The notes under the pieces are model-generated. The model searched no databases and was not told the DNA's origin. It saw only the letters and a program-made list of their open reading frames with translations. Positions 1-9,255 of a DNA stretch of 64,000 bases are shown here, one piece after another. The stretch spans positions 7,511,001 to 7,575,000 of the forward strand of contig NZ_CP108568.1 of the NCBI RefSeq assembly GCF_036010485.1. Reading direction: 5' to 3'. Positions within the stretch are counted from its first letter, which is position 1; the number at the start of each line of letters is the position of its first letter. Position numbers and translations under genes: made by a program. The stretch comes from Streptomyces sp. NBC_01198 (GTDB taxonomy: Bacteria; Actinomycetota; Actinomycetes; Streptomycetales; Streptomycetaceae).

Positions 1-522
1 GGGCGTGAGCGAGCAGCCGATCGCGAGCGTGGCGTCGCCGGTGCCGGGGCCGAGCACGGCCGCGACGACCAGGGCGAGGAGCAGCCCGGGGAAGGCCAGG
101 AAGACGTCGGTGAGCCGCATGATCGCCTCGTCCAGCACCCGGCCGCCGGTCGCGGCGAGGATGCCGAGGACCGAACCGGCCGCGACGGCCAGCGCGGTGG
201 CGCCGACGCCGATGAAGAGGGAGGGCCGGGCGCCGTAGATGATCCGGGCCAGCACGTCCCGGCCCAGCTGGTCGGTGCCCAGCAGATGCCCGCCGCCGGG
301 TGCGGCCAGGGCCGTGACCGGATCGGCGGCGTTGGGGTCGGTGGAGGTCAGCAGGCCGGGAAAGAGGGCAGCGACCAGCACCAGGGCCGTCACCAGGCCG
401 GCGACCAGCACGCTCCAGGCCGGCAGGCGTACCGCCCGCGCCCGGGAAAGCGCCGAGCCGGGGCCGAGCGCGCCCCGCCCACCGCCGGCGGTGCCCCCGC
501 CGACCGCGTCCAGTGCGCTCAT
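1..522 (-). CDS. ABC transporter permease, DppC-like (3' end outside window)
   Basis: Inner-membrane permease of an oligopeptide/nickel-type ABC importer. Only the first 174 codons lie in the window; the gene runs off the left edge. After a Gly/Ala-rich cytoplasmic leader comes a first membrane helix (about residues 36-52, VLVAGLVTALVLVAALFPG). The family signature GTDQLGRDVLARIIYG follows and then further hydrophobic segments. GTDxxGRDxxSR-type motifs just after helix 1 are typical of the DppC/OppC subfamily. The start ATG (520-522) overlaps the stop of the upstream amidohydrolase gene as ATGA, so translation is probably coupled. The EAA loop that contacts the ATPase, and the ATPase genes themselves, would lie outside the window. 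The substrate is unknown. Confidence 0.88.
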   Translation of the reverse strand, partial: MSALDAVGGGTAGGGRGALGPGSALSRARAVRLPAWSVLVAGLVTALVLVAALFPGLLTSTDPNAADPVTALAAPGGGHLLGTDQLGRDVLARIIYGARPSLFIGVGATALAVAAGSVLGILAATGGRVLDEAIMRLTDVFLAFPGLLLALVVAAVLGPGTGDATLAIGCSLTP

Positions 523-1781
523 CGGACGGCCCCCTCCGAGACCCTGCCCGCGGCCGCGGCGGCGAGCACCGCCCGCTCGGCCGCGGCGGGCGGCACGTGG
601 GTGCGGCCGCCGGCCAGCACCAGCAACGGGTCGCGCAGCGCCCGCAGGTCCTGCCGCAGGTCGCCCGGCACCACCAGCAGGTCCGCGGCCAGGCCCGGCG
701 CGATCCGGCCGGTGCGGTCGGAGAGGCCCAGCGCCGCGGCCGCCTCGGAGGTGGCCATCGTCAGCACCGCCTCCACCGGCAGCCCGGCCCGCTCGTACCA
801 CAGCAGGCCCTCCGCGTAGCCCTCGAAGGTCGCCAGGTGGACGCCGGCGTCGGTGCCTGCCACCAGCCGCACCCCGGCCTCGTACTCCCGCCGCACCAGG
901 TCCAGGTAGGGCTTGACGACGTCGGCGCCGCGGTCCCGTACGACCGTGTCCAGCGTGCTGCTGAACGTCGGGCAGACGAAGACCCCGTCGGCCGCCATCC
1001 GGTCGATCAGCTCGTGGTCGAAGGCCGGCCGGCGCGGCACCGCCGAGGCGAAGGTGCAGTGCTCCAGCGTGTCGGCCCCGGCCACCAGCGCGGCCTCGAT
1101 GCCGTCGGTGCCGTGCACGTGGGCGGCCACCGGGCGGCCGAAGCGCGCCGACTCCTCGACCGCGGCGGCGAGTTCGGCGGCGGTGAACTGCACCTGGTGC
1201 GGGCGCGGCCCGCTGGTTGTCATGGTGCCGCCGGTCACCATGAGCTTGGTCAGATCGGCGCCATCGCGCAGGTTGCGGCGCACCGCGGCACGTACCGCGT
1301 CCTCGCCGTCCGCCTCGCCGCCGAGGAACCAGCAGTGGCCGCCGGTGACGGTCACCGGGGTGCCCGCGGTCAGCAGCCGCGGCCCGGGGATGTCGCCCGC
1401 GGTGATCGCGTCCCGCACCTTGCGCACCAGGCCGTTGCGGTCGCCCAGGTCGCGGGCGGTGGTCACCCCGGCGTCCAGCAGTCGCGCGGCGCGGCCGGCC
1501 ATCGCCGGCAGCAGGGCGGCGTCGTCCGCCGCCAGGAACGGCGTCAGCGGGTCCTCGCTCGCGTCGAAGACCAGGTGCACGTGGCAGTCGATCAGACCCG
1601 GCAGGATCGTGGCCGCCCCCAGCTCCACCACGGGGGTGCCGTCCGGGGCGTCCCCGATCACCGCGGCCCTGGGGCCGACGTCGGCGATCGTGTCGCCGTC
1701 GACCAGCACCGCGCCGTCCGGCACAGCCTCCTGGCCGCCGCCGGGCAGCACCAGTTCTGCCGCCAGCACTCGTCGCGTCAT
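519..1781 (-). CDS. Amidohydrolase (imidazolonepropionase/Xaa-Pro dipeptidase-like)
   Basis: A 420-residue metal-dependent hydrolase of the amidohydrolase superfamily. The metal-site signatures appear in the usual order: HxH in DCHVHL near residue 62, a Lys in LTKLMVTGG that is probably carbamylated, His in AHVHG, His in EHCT, and the catalytic Asp in GTDAG. The closest subfamilies are imidazolonepropionase-like and Xaa-Pro dipeptidase-like enzymes. No signal peptide is visible, so it should be cytoplasmic. It sits inside a peptide-type ABC importer operon, with ATGA overlaps on both sides, so it probably acts on the imported solute (a peptide, N-acyl amino acid or lactam). A role in modifying the cluster product cannot be excluded but nothing in the sequence shows one. 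Confidence 0.85.
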   Translation of the reverse strand: MTRRVLAAELVLPGGGQEAVPDGAVLVDGDTIADVGPRAAVIGDAPDGTPVVELGAATILPGLIDCHVHLVFDASEDPLTPFLAADDAALLPAMAGRAARLLDAGVTTARDLGDRNGLVRKVRDAITAGDIPGPRLLTAGTPVTVTGGHCWFLGGEADGEDAVRAAVRRNLRDGADLTKLMVTGGTMTTSGPRPHQVQFTAAELAAAVEESARFGRPVAAHVHGTDGIEAALVAGADTLEHCTFASAVPRRPAFDHELIDRMAADGVFVCPTFSSTLDTVVRDRGADVVKPYLDLVRREYEAGVRLVAGTDAGVHLATFEGYAEGLLWYERAGLPVEAVLTMATSEAAAALGLSDRTGRIAPGLAADLLVVPGDLRQDLRALRDPLLVLAGGRTHVPPAAAERAVLAAAAAGRVSEGAVR

Positions 1782-2812
1782 GCCTGCGCCTCCTTCAGGC
1801 GTGGGTCGACCACGCGGTAGAGCACGTCGGTGAGGATGTTGACCGCGCTGAAGGCGATCGCGGAGACCACCACCACGCCGCTGATCACCGGCAGGTCCCG
1901 GCTGTTGACCGCCGAGACCAGCACCCGGCCGAGCCCGGGCCTGCTGAAGATCGTCTCGATGATGACCGCGCCGCTCAGCAGCGCGCCGACCGACCAGCCG
2001 GACAGGGTGACCATCGGCACCAGCGCGTGCCGCAGCGCGTGCCGCAGCCGTACGGTGGTCTCGCTCGCGCCGCGGGCCCGGGAGCTGAGCACGAACGGCT
2101 CGCTCAGCGCCCGTTCCATGCCCTCCCGCATCACCTGGGCGAACACGCCGAGCAGCGTCAGCGCCAGCGTCACCGCGGGCAGCACCAGCCCGTCGATCCC
2201 GCTGCCGCCGACCGCGGGGAACAGCTGCCAGCGGAACGAGAAGAAGGTCAGCAGCAGCACCCCGATCCAGAATCCGGGCAGCGAGGCGAGCACGAGCTCC
2301 ACGGTGGAGGCCAGGTCGCGCAGCAGCGGCCGGCGGCCCGCGGTGGTCACGGCGAGCACCGTCGCCACCGCCAGCGCCAGCAGGAAGCCGGCCACCGCCA
2401 GTTCGACCGTCGAGCCGAGCTGGCCGAAGATCAGGCTCTTGACGGACTGGTGCAGCTGGTAGGACTGGCCGAGGTCGCCGCGCAGCAGCCGCCCCATGAA
2501 CAGCCCGTACCGCACGTACACCGGGTGGTCGAAGCCGGTCTCGTGCCGGACCTCGGCGACCAGCGCCGGGGTCTGGCCGGTGGGCCCGAGCATCGTCTGC
2601 ACCGGGTCACCCGGCAGCAGGTACAGCGCGACGAACGCCGCCGTCGCCGAGCCGAGCACCACCACCACCGACAGCACCAGGCGGCGCAGCAGCCACCGCC
2701 ACAGCGGGCTCGGCCGGGGTGCCCGGCGGGTCCGGCCGGCCGGCCCGGCGGCCGGTGCCGGCGGGCCCGCCGCCGGATCGTCCACCGGGTGTGCCGTGCC
2801 CGGCTGGCTCAC
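1778..2812 (-). CDS. ABC transporter permease, DppB-like
   Basis: A 344-residue integral membrane permease. The first helix (LVLSVVVVLGSATAAFVALYL) is followed by the DppB/OppB hallmark LPGDP and then about five more membrane segments. A cytoplasmic EAA-type loop (ARGASETTVRLRHALRHALVP) docks the ATPase. I chose a GTG start that overlaps the stop of the solute-binding protein gene (GTGA at 2809-2812). A longer open frame continues upstream, but it only antisense-shadows the binding-protein gene. The N-terminal 35 residues are Pro/Ala-rich and cytoplasmic. It pairs with the DppC-like permease downstream in the operon. Confidence 0.9.
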   Translation of the reverse strand: MSQPGTAHPVDDPAAGPPAPAAGPAGRTRRAPRPSPLWRWLLRRLVLSVVVVLGSATAAFVALYLLPGDPVQTMLGPTGQTPALVAEVRHETGFDHPVYVRYGLFMGRLLRGDLGQSYQLHQSVKSLIFGQLGSTVELAVAGFLLALAVATVLAVTTAGRRPLLRDLASTVELVLASLPGFWIGVLLLTFFSFRWQLFPAVGGSGIDGLVLPAVTLALTLLGVFAQVMREGMERALSEPFVLSSRARGASETTVRLRHALRHALVPMVTLSGWSVGALLSGAVIIETIFSRPGLGRVLVSAVNSRDLPVISGVVVVSAIAFSAVNILTDVLYRVVDPRLKEAQA

Positions 2813-4470
2813 TTGCCCAGCCAGACGTCGTAGAACAGCGGGTAGGCGGTCGGGTCGAAGGTGACGCCGTGCACCTTCTTCGACGCCCCGAGCAGGTAGG
2901 AGGAGGCGTAGGTGGGCAGTGCCAGCGCGTGCTCGTTGATGTACTGCTGCGCCTGGCCGACCGCGGTCGCGGCGTCCGCGGGGTCGGCGGTGCTGATCTC
3001 GGTGCCGAACCAGCCGTCCAGCTTGCTGTCCGACAGCTGGAACATGTTGCCGCCGCCCTTGGCCACGGTCTGGTCGGTGCCGAAGTAGAAGTGCAGGATG
3101 TCCGGGTCCGCCCGGACGAAGCTCATCGCGAAGATCTCCAGGTTCTTGCCGCTGTTGAGGTCGGCGCCGAGCTTGCCCGGGTCCTCGCTGGCGAACTGCA
3201 CGTCGATACCGGCCTTCTTCGCCTCGGCCTGGATGCCCTGGCCGAACACCACCCGGTCGTCGCGCTGCTGGATCGCGGAGTACGGCCACCGCAGCGTGAG
3301 CCGCTGCCCGTTCCTGGTGCGGTAGCCCTGGGCGTCCCGGCCGGTCCAGCCGGCCTGGTCGAGCAGCGTGCCGGCGAGCTTGGGGTCGTACGGCCAGCTG
3401 TTCGCGGTGGTCTTGGCGTAGTCGGGGGTGGCCGGCGACAGTACGCTCCAGGCCCGCTTGTACTGGCCGGCGTAGACGGAGTCCACCAGCTTGTCGAGGT
3501 TGACCGAGCGCTGGAAGGCCTTGCGGACCCGCTCGTCGGTCAGCGGGCCGTACTTGGTGTTGAGCAGCAGCGTGTAGACCGCGCCGGGCTCGGGGGCCGT
3601 CAGCAGCTGGTCGACCTTGCGCACCAGGGCGACGTTGTGCGGCGGGACCTCGCTGATCACGTCGGCCTGGCCGGAGGTCAGGGCGCCCAGCCGCACCGAG
3701 CTCTCGGCGACGAAGCTGAAGGTGAGGCTGTCGAGCCGGGCAACACCGGTGTGGGCGGCCGTCGACGGGCCCCAGGCGTATTTGGGGTTGCGCGACAGCT
3801 TCACGCTGCTGCCCTTGCTCCAGCCGGCGAAGACGAACGGACCGGTGCCGACCGGCTTCTGGCACAGGTTCTTGAAGTCGTCGCGGATCGACTTCGGTGA
3901 CTGGATGCCCAGGTAGGGGGTCGACAGGGCCTGCAGGAACGGCCGGGAGGGGCGGGAGAGGCGGACCGCGACCGTCGTCGGGTTGACCACCGTCGCACCG
4001 GAGTAGGCGGAGATCAGGCTCGCCGCGTAGTAGGAGCGGGCCTTCGGGTCGACGGCGTGGTCCAGCGTGGCCTTGACCGCGGCCGCGTCCAGCCAGGTCC
4101 CGTCGTGGAAGACGACCCCCGTCCGGAGCGTGAAGGTGTACGTGAGCCGGTCCGGCGAGATCGTCCAGGACTTCGCCAGCCACGGCTTGAAGCCGCCGTT
4201 CGCGGTCTGCTCCACCAGCGAGTCGAAGATGTTCCGGTCGATCAGCGCGTCCACGTCCCGGGCGCCGACCTCGGGGTCGAGGCACTCCGGTTCCACCGAC
4301 GTGGCGAACCTCAGGTCGCCGCCCGCGGTCGGAGTGCCGCCGCCGGCGCTCCCGCTGCTGGTGGAGCCGCCGGACGTGCAGGCCGCCGCGGTCAGACACA
4401 CCATTCCCGCCGCCACCGTCTTGAGTATCAGCCCTGTCTGCTTCGAGCCCCCGCCTCGACTGCCTAGCAA
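2809..4470 (-). CDS. ABC transporter solute-binding lipoprotein, family 5
   Basis: A 553-residue extracellular solute-binding protein (SBP_bac_5 type, DppA/OppA-like). It has a lipoprotein signal: basic n-region, short hydrophobic core, then a lipobox-like TAAAC with Cys near residue 31 and a Gly/Ser-rich tether. The mature part begins with GGDLRFATSVEPECLDP, typical of peptide-binding proteins of this family. The start is TTG, supported by an AAGGAG Shine-Dalgarno six bases upstream; no in-frame ATG precedes the signal peptide. It is the first gene of the transporter operon. A copy of the cluster-wide CTTTAG-type motif lies 58 bases upstream, overlapping the PKS5 stop codon. Abyssomicin-type clusters also carry such transporters, but what is imported is not known. 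Confidence 0.9.
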   Translation of the reverse strand: MLGSRGGGSKQTGLILKTVAAGMVCLTAAACTSGGSTSSGSAGGGTPTAGGDLRFATSVEPECLDPEVGARDVDALIDRNIFDSLVEQTANGGFKPWLAKSWTISPDRLTYTFTLRTGVVFHDGTWLDAAAVKATLDHAVDPKARSYYAASLISAYSGATVVNPTTVAVRLSRPSRPFLQALSTPYLGIQSPKSIRDDFKNLCQKPVGTGPFVFAGWSKGSSVKLSRNPKYAWGPSTAAHTGVARLDSLTFSFVAESSVRLGALTSGQADVISEVPPHNVALVRKVDQLLTAPEPGAVYTLLLNTKYGPLTDERVRKAFQRSVNLDKLVDSVYAGQYKRAWSVLSPATPDYAKTTANSWPYDPKLAGTLLDQAGWTGRDAQGYRTRNGQRLTLRWPYSAIQQRDDRVVFGQGIQAEAKKAGIDVQFASEDPGKLGADLNSGKNLEIFAMSFVRADPDILHFYFGTDQTVAKGGGNMFQLSDSKLDGWFGTEISTADPADAATAVGQAQQYINEHALALPTYASSYLLGASKKVHGVTFDPTAYPLFYDVWLGK

Positions 4471-4527
4471 GCCTGTCTCCTTCGCTCCCGTCGGCCGGGC
4501 CGGCCGCGCTCGTGCGCCAATATGGCC

Positions 4528-4546
4528 AGCGCGTCTAAAACCGACC
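4528..4546 (-). promoter_or_regulatory. Copy 1 of the recurring CTTTAG-centred motif (upstream of transporter operon)
   Basis: On the minus strand this reads GGTCGGTTTTAGACGCGCT. It aligns with the other four copies around TTTAG and the leading GG, and is one of the two or three weaker matches. It overlaps the TAG stop of PKS5 and lies 58 bases before the TTG start of the solute-binding protein gene. It is probably a binding site for a pathway regulator, or part of the promoter. Confidence 0.45.
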
Positions 4547-7500
4547 TGAAGGGGTCGCGGCCGGATGGGGGTCCGCCGGTTCCTGATCCGCCCCGGCGCC
4601 GTCCCGGCCTGCGGGTTCCGGACCCGGTGCCGGTTCCGCTTCGGCGGGAGCCGTGCCGGCGGGGGGTTGCGATCCGGTCAGGGCCCCGTGGAGGTGGCGG
4701 GCCAGGGCGCGCGGGGTCGGGTGGTCGAAGACGGCCATCGCGGACACGTCGAGCCCGGTGTCGTTGCTCAGCAGGCCACGCAGTTCCAGCGCGGTGAAGG
4801 ACGAGAAGCCCAGATCCAGCAGGCTCGCCTCCTCGGGTACCGACGCGATCGACTCGTGGCCGAGGACGCCCGCGGCGTGCGCCCGTACCAGCTCGACCAG
4901 GATCTCCAGCTGCGCACCGTCCGACGCGGTGGCCAGCCGGTCCCGCACGTGCTCGGCGCCGGCCGGATCGCCGCCGGGGCGGTGCCCGGGACCGCCCGGC
5001 GAGGACAGCCGGGACACGTCCGTGAGCAGCGGCAACGCCTGCGCCGTCGCCAGCTGTTCGGCGTCCAGCTCCTCCCAGCTGATGTCCGCGACTGCGAGCG
5101 ACACGGCCGGCCCGGCCAGCGCGTGGCTGAGCATGCCGACGTTCACGGCCCGCACCGCGGCCGACTCCTCACCGCTCTCCGCACTGCCGTCCGCCGCGGG
5201 GCTGCCGGCCGGCTGCCGGCGGCCCAGGGACAGCGCCACCGCGGGCAGGCCCGCGTTGCGGCGCGCATGGGCGACGGCCTCGAACGGGGCATGGACGGCG
5301 GACTCCCCGGTGGCCCCTTGCCGCAGGCCGAGGGCAGGCAGCAGGGCGTCCGACAGCAGGACGAAGGCGGCCGGGTCGTACGCGCGGGTCAACCGGTCGA
5401 GCAGCTGAGCGGTCCGCGCGCCCGTCGTCGCCGAGGGCGTGCCGCTCTCCGCGACCACGGCGACCGCGGCCAGCGGGAGGTGCGCGGGCAGCGCGGCGAG
5501 GACCGCGGCCAGCGCCTGCTCGTCACCGTCCGCCCACGCCAGCGGCGTGACGCCGGAGCCGGCCCGAGCGGTGCCGTCCGGTCCGGCCAGCAGCACCTGG
5601 CCGGCGCCCTGGGCGGCCAGCGCGGCCGCGAACTCCCCTGCCAGCGGCCCCGATCCGGCCACCAGGGCGGTACCCGACCGCAGCGCGGCCGCGGTCTTCT
5701 GATCGGGCTCCGGTGCCGGTACCGGCAGCAGCCGGCGCACCCAGGCGCCGGTGCGCCGGATCGCCAGGCGGTTCTCGCCGCCCTGCCCCAGCGCCGCGAC
5801 GAGTGCGGCGGCCGCGGGCGCGTCCAGCTCGGCGGGCAGATCGACCAGGGCGCACCGGAGGTCGCCGGGCAGGTCCCACAGCGCCGCCTGGTCCGCCGCC
5901 GGACTGTCGTCGTCGGCGTCGACACCGACCGCCACCCGGGTCGCCGCCCACAGCGGGCCGCGCATCCCGGCGGCGGTGAACTCCGCCGCCAGTCGAGCCA
6001 GTTCGCCCGGCCCCGCGACCGCGCCCGGCAGCAGCAGCACCCCGTCGAGCGACGGGTCGGCCGCGAGCCGCGGCCACTCGCCGGCTGCCCGCACGGGAGA
6101 GGTGGTGAGCTGGGCCCCGGCCGCCGCCAGCGCGTGGCCCACCGGCTCGTCGCCAGGACCGTCCCCGCCGCCGAGCAGCAGCCAGCCGCCCGGGTCGGCG
6201 GGCGCGGCGGCCGCGGCCGCCGGGCGCCAGCCGAAGCGGTGCCACCACCCGTGCCGGCGCCGCCACGCGGCGAGGTGGGGCAGCAGCGCGCGCAGCGCGG
6301 GACCGGCCCGGTCGGCCAGACCCAGGGCCGCCGCGGTGCCGTCGAGATCGCCTGCGGCCACCGCGTCCCAGAACGCGTCGTCCGACCGCTCGGGCCGGGC
6401 CTCGGCGGCCGGCTCGTCCAGCCAGTACCGCACCTGGTGGAACGGGTAGGTCGGCAGCGGCACATGGCGGCCCGCACCCCCCGTCCCGCCGGTCCCGTAC
6501 CAGCGAGTCCAGTCCACCGGGGCGCCGTTGACGTGCAGCGTGGCCAACGCCGATGCCAGGGTGCGGACTTCGGACCGGCCCCGGCGCAGCGCCGGTACGA
6601 CCACGGCGCCCGCCGCGCCGCTCTCCTGCGCCATCGGCGCGAGCGCCACGTCGGGCCCCACCTCGACGAAGACGGTGACGCCCGCGTCCACGAGATGGCG
6701 TACCGCGTCATGGAAGCGCACGGTGCCGCGCACCTGCTCGGTCCAGTACGCGGCGGTGGCCATCCGCTCCTCGGGCCGTCCGGTGAGACCGGAGACCACC
6801 GGGATCTCCGGCACCCGGAACCGTACGCCCGCCGCGACCCGCTCGAACTCGGCGAGCATGCCGTCCATGTGCGCGGAGTGGAAGGCGTGGCTGACCCGCA
6901 GCTGCTTGACCCGCCGGCCGCGCTGCCGCCAGCGGGCGGTGACCTCGGCGACCGCGTCCGCGTCACCCGAAACGACCGTGGACTGCGCGCCGTTGACCGC
7001 GGCGATCCCGATCCGGCCGGCCACGCCCTCGAAGGACTCCAGGACCTCGGCCTCCGAGGCGCGCAACGACGTCATCAGCCCGCCGGCGGGCAGCGCGTCC
7101 ATCAGCGCGCCGCGGGCCGCGACCAGCCGGCACGCGTCCGGCAGGTCCAGCATCCCGGCGGCATGGGCCGCGGCCAGCTCGCCGACGGAGTGGCCGGCCA
7201 GCAGGTCGGGGGCCGGGCGGTAGTCGGCCAGCAGCCGGTACAGCGCGGTCTCCACCGCGAAGAGGGCGGGCTGGGTGAAGCGGGTGCGGTCAAGGCGCGC
7301 GGCCTCCTCGGAGCCGGCCGGCGCCCGCAGCAGCGGAGCCAACGGCTGCTCCAGCAGCGGATCCAGCTCCGCAAGCACCTCGTCGAGGGCGTCACGGAAG
7401 ACCGGGAACGCCTCGTACAGCTCCCACCCCATGCCGGGCCGCTGGCTGCCCTGGCCGGTGAAGAGATACGCCGTCCTGACCGCCGGTGAGGCGGCGCCGG

Positions 7501-9220
7501 TCAGCAGCCCGGGCGCGGTGCCGCCTGCGGCCAGCGCGGCGAGCGCCGCCGAGCGACCGCCGGCGTCGTCGGCGACGACCGCCGCGCGGTGTTCGAAGGT
7601 GCTGCGGGTGGACGCCAGGGCGCGGCCGACGTCGACGGCGTCGTACTCCCCGGCGCCCGCGTGTGGGGCCACCGTCTCCAGCAGCCGAGCCGCCTGGGCC
7701 CGCAGCGCCTCCGGGGTGCGGCCCGACAGCACCCAGGGCGCCAGCGGCGGTGCGGCCGCCGACGCCCGCGCGGCAGCGGCGGGATCGTCGGCGCCCGACT
7801 CCGGGTCCGCTGCCTCAGGGGCGACGCCGACCGCCGGGGGCGCCTCCTCCAGGATCACGTGCGCGTTCGTGCCGCTGATGCCGAACGAGGACACGGCCGC
7901 GCGGCGCGGCTTCGCGCCGGCCGGCCAGGGCACCTCCTCGGTCAGCAGCTCCACCGCGCCGGAGCTCCAGTCGACGTGCGGCGAGGGCTCCTGCGCGTGG
8001 AGGGTGCGCGGCAGCACCCCGTGCCGCATCGCCATCACCATCTTGATGACGCCCGCGGCCCCCGCCGCCGCCTGGGTGTGCCCGATGTTGGACTTGACCG
8101 AGCCGAGCCGCAGCGGCCGGTCCGCGGGCCGGTCGCGACCGTAGGTGGCCAGCACCGCCTGCGCCTCGACCGGGTCGCCCAGCGAGGTGCCGGTGCCGTG
8201 CCCCTCGACCACGTCGACCTGGTCGGCGCGCAGCCGCGCACCGGCCAGCGCCTGCCGGATCACCCGCTGCTGTGCGGGCCCGTTCGGGGCGGTCAGGCCG
8301 TTGCTCGCGCCGTCCTGGTTGACGGCGCTGCCGCGCAGCAGCGCGAGCACCGGGTGCCCGTTCCGCCGTGCGTCCGACAGGCGTTCGAGCAGCAGCAGGC
8401 CCACGCCCTCGGAGAAACCCGCGCCGTCCGCGCCGGCCCCGAAGGAGCGGCAGCGGCCGTCCGCGGACAGCCCCCGCTGCCGGCTGAACTCCACGAACAG
8501 CCCCGGGGTCGCCATCACTGTGACCCCGCCGGCCAGCGCCAGCGCGCAGTCCCCGGCTCGCAGGGCCTGCGCCGCCAGGTGCAGCGTCACCAGCGACGAG
8601 GAGCACGCGGTGTCCACCGAGACCGCCGGGCCGCGGAAACCGAAGGTGTACGCGATCCGGCCGGACGCCACGCTCGGCGCGCTGCCGTTGCCGATCAGAC
8701 CGGCCACCTCGTCGGGCACCCGGTGAAGCCGGGAGGCGTAGTCGTCGTACATCACACCGGCGAACACGCCCGTGTCGCTGCCGCGTAGGCCGGCCGGGTC
8801 GATACCGGCCCGCTCCAGGGTCTCCCAGGCGACTTCGAGCAGCAGCCGCTGCTGCGGGTCGGTGGCCAGCGCCTCGCGCGGGCTGATGCCGAAGAACTCG
8901 GCGTCGAAGCGGTCCGCGTCGTAGAGGAATCCGCCGCGCCGGGTGTACGACGTGGTGGCCCGCTCGGGGTCCGGGTCGTAGAGGGTGTCCAGGTCCCAGC
9001 CGCGGTCGGGCGGGAAGCCGCCGGTGGCGTCCACGCCGTCGGCTACCAGCCGCCACAGATCCTCGGGCCCGCGCACCCCGCCCGGGTAGCGGCACCCCAT
9101 GGCGACCACGGCGATCGGGTCGGTCCGTTCGGCCTCCAACTCCCGCACCCGCTGCCGGGCGCGCCGCAGGTCCGCGGTCACCCGCTTGAGGTAGTCGACG
9201 AGCTTCGCCTCGTCCGCCAT
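4535..9220 (-). CDS. Type I PKS5: module 7, KS-AT(malonyl)-KR(inactive)-ACP, terminal module
   Basis: A 1561-residue last extension module. The N-terminus is a docking coiled coil (about residues 4-32, KLVDYLKRVTADL). KS spans about 35-460 (DTACSSSL, Cys206). AT spans about 570-880 with GHSVGE (Ser678) and HAFH, the malonyl-CoA signature. The next 500 residues are a ketoreductase-like fold without the TGGTGxxG nucleotide motif (GSGPLAGEF instead) and without the Ser/Tyr/Asn catalytic set, so the beta-keto group is kept. ACP at about 1440-1520 carries LGFSS (Ser1474). There is no thioesterase; the protein ends in a Pro/Ala-rich tail with no docking helix. A beta-keto thioester on a TE-less ACP is what tetronate off-loading needs. 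The start has a GGGAG Shine-Dalgarno five bases upstream; the longer upstream frame is a shadow of the hydrolase gene. Confidence 0.93.
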   Translation of the reverse strand: MADEAKLVDYLKRVTADLRRARQRVRELEAERTDPIAVVAMGCRYPGGVRGPEDLWRLVADGVDATGGFPPDRGWDLDTLYDPDPERATTSYTRRGGFLYDADRFDAEFFGISPREALATDPQQRLLLEVAWETLERAGIDPAGLRGSDTGVFAGVMYDDYASRLHRVPDEVAGLIGNGSAPSVASGRIAYTFGFRGPAVSVDTACSSSLVTLHLAAQALRAGDCALALAGGVTVMATPGLFVEFSRQRGLSADGRCRSFGAGADGAGFSEGVGLLLLERLSDARRNGHPVLALLRGSAVNQDGASNGLTAPNGPAQQRVIRQALAGARLRADQVDVVEGHGTGTSLGDPVEAQAVLATYGRDRPADRPLRLGSVKSNIGHTQAAAGAAGVIKMVMAMRHGVLPRTLHAQEPSPHVDWSSGAVELLTEEVPWPAGAKPRRAAVSSFGISGTNAHVILEEAPPAVGVAPEAADPESGADDPAAAARASAAAPPLAPWVLSGRTPEALRAQAARLLETVAPHAGAGEYDAVDVGRALASTRSTFEHRAAVVADDAGGRSAALAALAAGGTAPGLLTGAASPAVRTAYLFTGQGSQRPGMGWELYEAFPVFRDALDEVLAELDPLLEQPLAPLLRAPAGSEEAARLDRTRFTQPALFAVETALYRLLADYRPAPDLLAGHSVGELAAAHAAGMLDLPDACRLVAARGALMDALPAGGLMTSLRASEAEVLESFEGVAGRIGIAAVNGAQSTVVSGDADAVAEVTARWRQRGRRVKQLRVSHAFHSAHMDGMLAEFERVAAGVRFRVPEIPVVSGLTGRPEERMATAAYWTEQVRGTVRFHDAVRHLVDAGVTVFVEVGPDVALAPMAQESGAAGAVVVPALRRGRSEVRTLASALATLHVNGAPVDWTRWYGTGGTGGAGRHVPLPTYPFHQVRYWLDEPAAEARPERSDDAFWDAVAAGDLDGTAAALGLADRAGPALRALLPHLAAWRRRHGWWHRFGWRPAAAAAAPADPGGWLLLGGGDGPGDEPVGHALAAAGAQLTTSPVRAAGEWPRLAADPSLDGVLLLPGAVAGPGELARLAAEFTAAGMRGPLWAATRVAVGVDADDDSPAADQAALWDLPGDLRCALVDLPAELDAPAAAALVAALGQGGENRLAIRRTGAWVRRLLPVPAPEPDQKTAAALRSGTALVAGSGPLAGEFAAALAAQGAGQVLLAGPDGTARAGSGVTPLAWADGDEQALAAVLAALPAHLPLAAVAVVAESGTPSATTGARTAQLLDRLTRAYDPAAFVLLSDALLPALGLRQGATGESAVHAPFEAVAHARRNAGLPAVALSLGRRQPAGSPAADGSAESGEESAAVRAVNVGMLSHALAGPAVSLAVADISWEELDAEQLATAQALPLLTDVSRLSSPGGPGHRPGGDPAGAEHVRDRLATASDGAQLEILVELVRAHAAGVLGHESIASVPEEASLLDLGFSSFTALELRGLLSNDTGLDVSAMAVFDHPTPRALARHLHGALTGSQPPAGTAPAEAEPAPGPEPAGRDGAGADQEPADPHPAATPSGRF

Positions 9221-9255
9221 GGCCACTCCCACCCTCTCCCGCGTCCGCGCCGCGG

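Noticed and set aside
4535..4900. A thioesterase at the end of the PKS
   Set aside because: The last module ends in an ACP and a low-complexity tail; no GxSxG-containing TE fold is present. The only alpha/beta hydrolase is the cassette type.
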